NCBI RefSeq assembly: GCF_027244095.1
Contig: NC_069661.1
Coordinates: forward strand, 18,462,001 to 18,526,000
Direction: 5' to 3'
DNA length: 64,000 nucleotides
From: Hemicordylus capensis
Taxonomy: Eukaryota; Chordata; Lepidosauria; Squamata; Cordylidae
The translations under genes were made by a program, and so were the position numbers. How positions within the stretch are numbered: position 1 is the stretch's first letter; the number at the start of each line of letters is the position of its first letter. Positions 61,211-64,000 of the stretch are shown piece after piece. The notes under the pieces were generated by a model. It was not told the DNA's origin. It saw only the letters and a list, made by a program, of their open reading frames with translations, and made no database searches.

Positions 61211-64000
61211 TACCAAAAAAGGAGGAGAAGTACAACCAATACCGGGAGGATGCCGGCTTGACTAATAGGTAGTCAAGGAAGCTATAAAAGGGAAGAAGAC
61301 TTGCTTGAGAAATTGGAAATCCTGCCCAAATGAAGAGAATAGAAAGGAACACAAACTATGGCAAAAGAAATGCAAGGTGACAATAAGGGAGGCAAAAAGA
61401 GAGTTTGATGAGCATTTAGCTAAAACCATGAAGGGGGGTAACAAACACTTCTTTAAATACATCAGAAGCAGGGAACCTGCCAGGGAGGCAGTTGGGCCAT
61501 TAGACAATGAGGGAGTGAAAGGGATTATTAAGGTGGATATGAGGTTGCAGAGAATCTAAATGAGTTCTTTGCATCTGTTTTCACAGCAGAGGATACTGAG
61601 CATTTACCTGTTCTTGAACCAGGCTTCTCAGGGATGGAGGCTAAATAATTGAATCAGATAGAAGTGACAAGAGATAGTGTTCTAAAGTGCCTGGAAAAAT
61701 GGAAAAATAGCATATCACAAGAGCTAGACGGCATCCACCCAAGAATCCTTAAAGAAATCAAATGTCAAATTGCTGACCTCCTTGCTAAAATATATAACGT
61801 ATCCCTACAATGAGGCTCTGTACTAGAGAACTGGAAAGTAGCCAATGCAACACCAATTTCCAAAAAGGGATCTACAGGCAATCCAGGAAATTACAGTCAG
61901 CTTAGTGTCCATTCCAGGCAAATTGATGGGAAGCATTCTCAAGGATAAAATTGTTAAGCACAAAGAAGAACAGTCCCTGCTGGGGGAGAACCAATATGGC
62001 TTCTGCAAAGGTAAATCTTGCCTCATGAACCTTTTGGAGTTCTTTGAGAGTGTCAACAGGTATGTGGATAAAGGTGATCCGGTTGTCATAGTATACCTGG
62101 ACTTCCAAAAAGCTTTCAACAAAGTTCCTCCTCAAAGGCTCTTGAAAAAACTTAGCAGCCATGGGATAAAGGGACAAACGTGTGAATTCGTAACTGGTTG
62201 AAAGACAGGAAACAGAGAGTAGATATAAATGTAATCAGCGAGGTGGCCAAATCTGCAGATGACACCAAACTTTTTAAGGGTAGTGACATCCAAAACAGAT
62301 TATGAGGAGCTCCTAAAGGATCTCTCCAAACTGGGTGAGGAGGCAACAAAATGGCAAATGCGGTTCAGTGTTGGCAAGTGTAAAGTGATGCACATTGTGA
62401 CAAAAAAACCCAACTTCACATATACACCAATGGGATCTGAACTGTCAGTAACTGACCAGGAGAGGGACCTTGGGGTCATGGTGGACAGCTTGTTGAAAGT
62501 GTCAACTCAATGTGCAGCAGCTGTGAAAAAGGCGAATTCCATGCTAGGGATCATTAGAAAGGGGATTGAAAATAAAAATGCTAATATTATAATGCCCTTA
62601 TACAAAACTATGGTGCGGCCACACCTGGAGTACTGTGTACAATTCTGGACACCACACCTAAAGGACATTGTCCTGTCTTATATCGTGACCTTGATTAGGG
62701 TAGCACCCCTCTCTTGGCCCTTTTAGATCTCTCAGCGGCTTTCAATACCATTAACCATGGTATTCTTCTGGAGCACCTGCATGGGCTGGGTATTGGGGGC
62801 ACTGTTTTGCAGTGGTTCCATTCCTTCCTTAGTGGGTGCTTTCAATCGGTGTGCATTGGTGGTGAGTGCTCTGCCCTGTGGTCACTCCTTTGTGGGAGGG
62901 CTCAGTTCTCACACCCATTCTTTTTAACATCTACATGAAAATGCTGGGGCAGGTCATCTGTCGATTTGGGGTGAGATTACATAAATATGTCGATGATACT
63001 CAGTTGTATATTGCCACCCCAGGCCACTCTGGAGATGCTGTTTCTGTGCCTGCCCAGTGTCTGGAGGCTGTCAGGGTCTGGATGGGCCAAAACAAGGTCA
63101 GACTTAATCCTTCCAAGACTGAGTTGCTTTTGCTTACTCCTCGATCTGGACAATTGCCGAGTCTGAGTCTCTCCCTGGACGGGGTTGCGCTGCCCCTGAA
63201 GGAGGTGGTTTGCGACTTGGGGGGTCCTCCTGGACTCACGGCTCCTGCTCGAGCAGGTGGAGGCCATGGCCAGAGGAGCCTTTGCCCAACTTTGGCTGGT
63301 CCGCCAGTTGTGGCCCTATCTCGACCTGCAGGCCCTGGCAACGGTTACCCATGCCCTCATCATCCCTCATCTGGATTACTGTAATGTGCTCTACCTGTGG
63401 TTGCCTTCGAAGACGACCCAGAAGCTTCAGTAGGTCCAGAGTGCTGGTGGCTTCCCTGCTTATGGGCACTAGGAGATATGAGAGTGTGACACCTCTCTTG
63501 CTGTCGCTGCACTGGTTACCTATTTGCTTCCGGGTCCAATTCAAAGTGCTGGTTCTCACCTTTAAAACCCTTCAGGGCTTAGCAACTGCTTACCTGCAGG
63601 ACTGCCTCTCTCGGCTAGTCCTGTGAGATCTTCTCAGGTTGCCCTTCTTTCGGTCCCTGGTCTCAGAGAGGTCCATAGTACTAGGGCCCATGGAAGGGCT
63701 TTCTCTGTTGCTGCACCTTCACTTTGGAATCCCCCCCCCGATTCGGTCTGCCTCCTCCCTTTCAGCCTTTAAAACCTTATTGAAGACATTTCTTTTCCAC
63801 CAGGTGTTTGCCCTTTAATTTCTGTTTTTGTTTGTAAAATTTCAAATGTTCGTGTTTGTACACTCTGAGTCGTGTGGATTGGGTGGTATATTAAATCGCC
63901 TAATAAATAAATAAAGAAATAATTGTAGAACTGGGAAAAAAGCAGAAGAGGGCAACCAAGATGATCAGGGCCCTAGAATACCATCCTTATGAGGAAAGAC
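61211..64000 (+). mobile_element. CR1 LINE split by an L2, running off the right edge
   Basis: The left part (61211-62670) encodes fragments of the CR1 polyprotein: IREAKREFDEHLAKTMKGGN, then [56 protein letters not shown] and MVRPHLEYCVQFWTPHLKDI. The right part (63922-64000) resumes at TAGAACTGGGAAAAAAGC and GGCAACCAAGATGATCAGGG. The segment with the YVDD box is deleted near 62222, and several frame breaks are present. Confidence 0.92.
62671..63921 (+). mobile_element. L2-clade LINE inside a CR1, 4-base TSD
   Basis: Starts in the reverse transcriptase palm (ALLDLSAAFNTINHGILLEH), contains the catalytic KYVDDTQLYIATP and the C-terminal [20 protein letters not shown], and ends with GTATATTAAATCGCCTAATA and AAATAAATAAAGAAATA. 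ATTG occurs on both sides (62667-62670, 63922-63925). One or more frame breaks. Confidence 0.92.

Noticed and set aside
58431-64000. COPS4 coding sequence
   Set aside because: Expected to the right of LIN54 by synteny, but nothing resembling its N-terminus is present before the window ends in repeats.
1-64000. Endogenous retrovirus, LTR element or Polinton
   Set aside because: No LTR pair, primer-binding site, gag, protease, integrase or capsid-like frame was recognised. All reverse-transcriptase fragments belong to CR1, L2 or R4-type LINEs.
1-64000. CRISPR array or bacterial operon structure
   Set aside because: Spliced vertebrate genes and reptile retroposons throughout; no regularly spaced direct repeats.

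Overview
The window is nuclear DNA from a vertebrate, most likely a squamate reptile (a lizard). Two intact host genes fix the locus: THAP9 on the + strand (2834-14415) and LIN54 on the - strand (coding 23628-46528, first exon near 57.8-58.2 kb). In mammals the order is SEC31A - THAP9 - LIN54 - COPS4, with THAP9 and LIN54 convergent; the same convergent pair is seen here. The squamate call comes from the repeats: Sauria-type tRNA SINEs, many CR1 and L2 LINE copies, an R4/Dong-clade LINE and several non-autonomous hAT and pogo-like elements. I cannot name the species. No endogenous retrovirus or Polinton was recognised.

Layout. 1-2.0 kb holds little but one possible minus-strand exon. 2.03-3.1 kb is a CpG-rich, probably bidirectional promoter with a palindromic TCTCGCGAGA box; THAP9 exon 1 lies in it. 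THAP9 has five coding exons and gives an uninterrupted protein of about 870 residues. Its introns carry an L2 nested in a Sauria SINE, a second SINE ending 25-30 bases before exon 2, and an R4/Dong LINE between TAA-rich stretches. 14.4-20.4 kb is the intergenic space between the two convergent genes. 20.4-23.6 kb is the LIN54 3' UTR, AT-rich and free of recognisable repeats. 23.6-46.5 kb holds the LIN54 coding exons; 46.5-57.8 kb is its first intron, with a large near-palindrome at about 55.0-55.7 kb. 57.7-58.4 kb is the LIN54 promoter and exon 1. 58.4-64.0 kb is intergenic and ends in a CR1 LINE split by an L2.

Function. THAP9 is a domesticated P-element-like transposase with an N-terminal THAP zinc finger. 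LIN54 is the DNA-binding subunit of the MuvB core used by the DREAM and MYB-MuvB complexes in cell-cycle gene control. The sequence gives no reason to think the two act together; they are neighbours by synteny.

Most notable observations: (1) this THAP9 lacks the aspartate equivalent to one predicted catalytic residue of the human protein, through an in-frame two-residue deletion, although the reading frame is whole; (2) LIN54 has an apparent extra in-frame 52-codon exon that I do not know from the human protein, and a required exon of about 92 bases that I could not find by eye; (3) several foldback DNA transposons have exact target-site duplications, and two L2 insertions each show a 4-base duplication.
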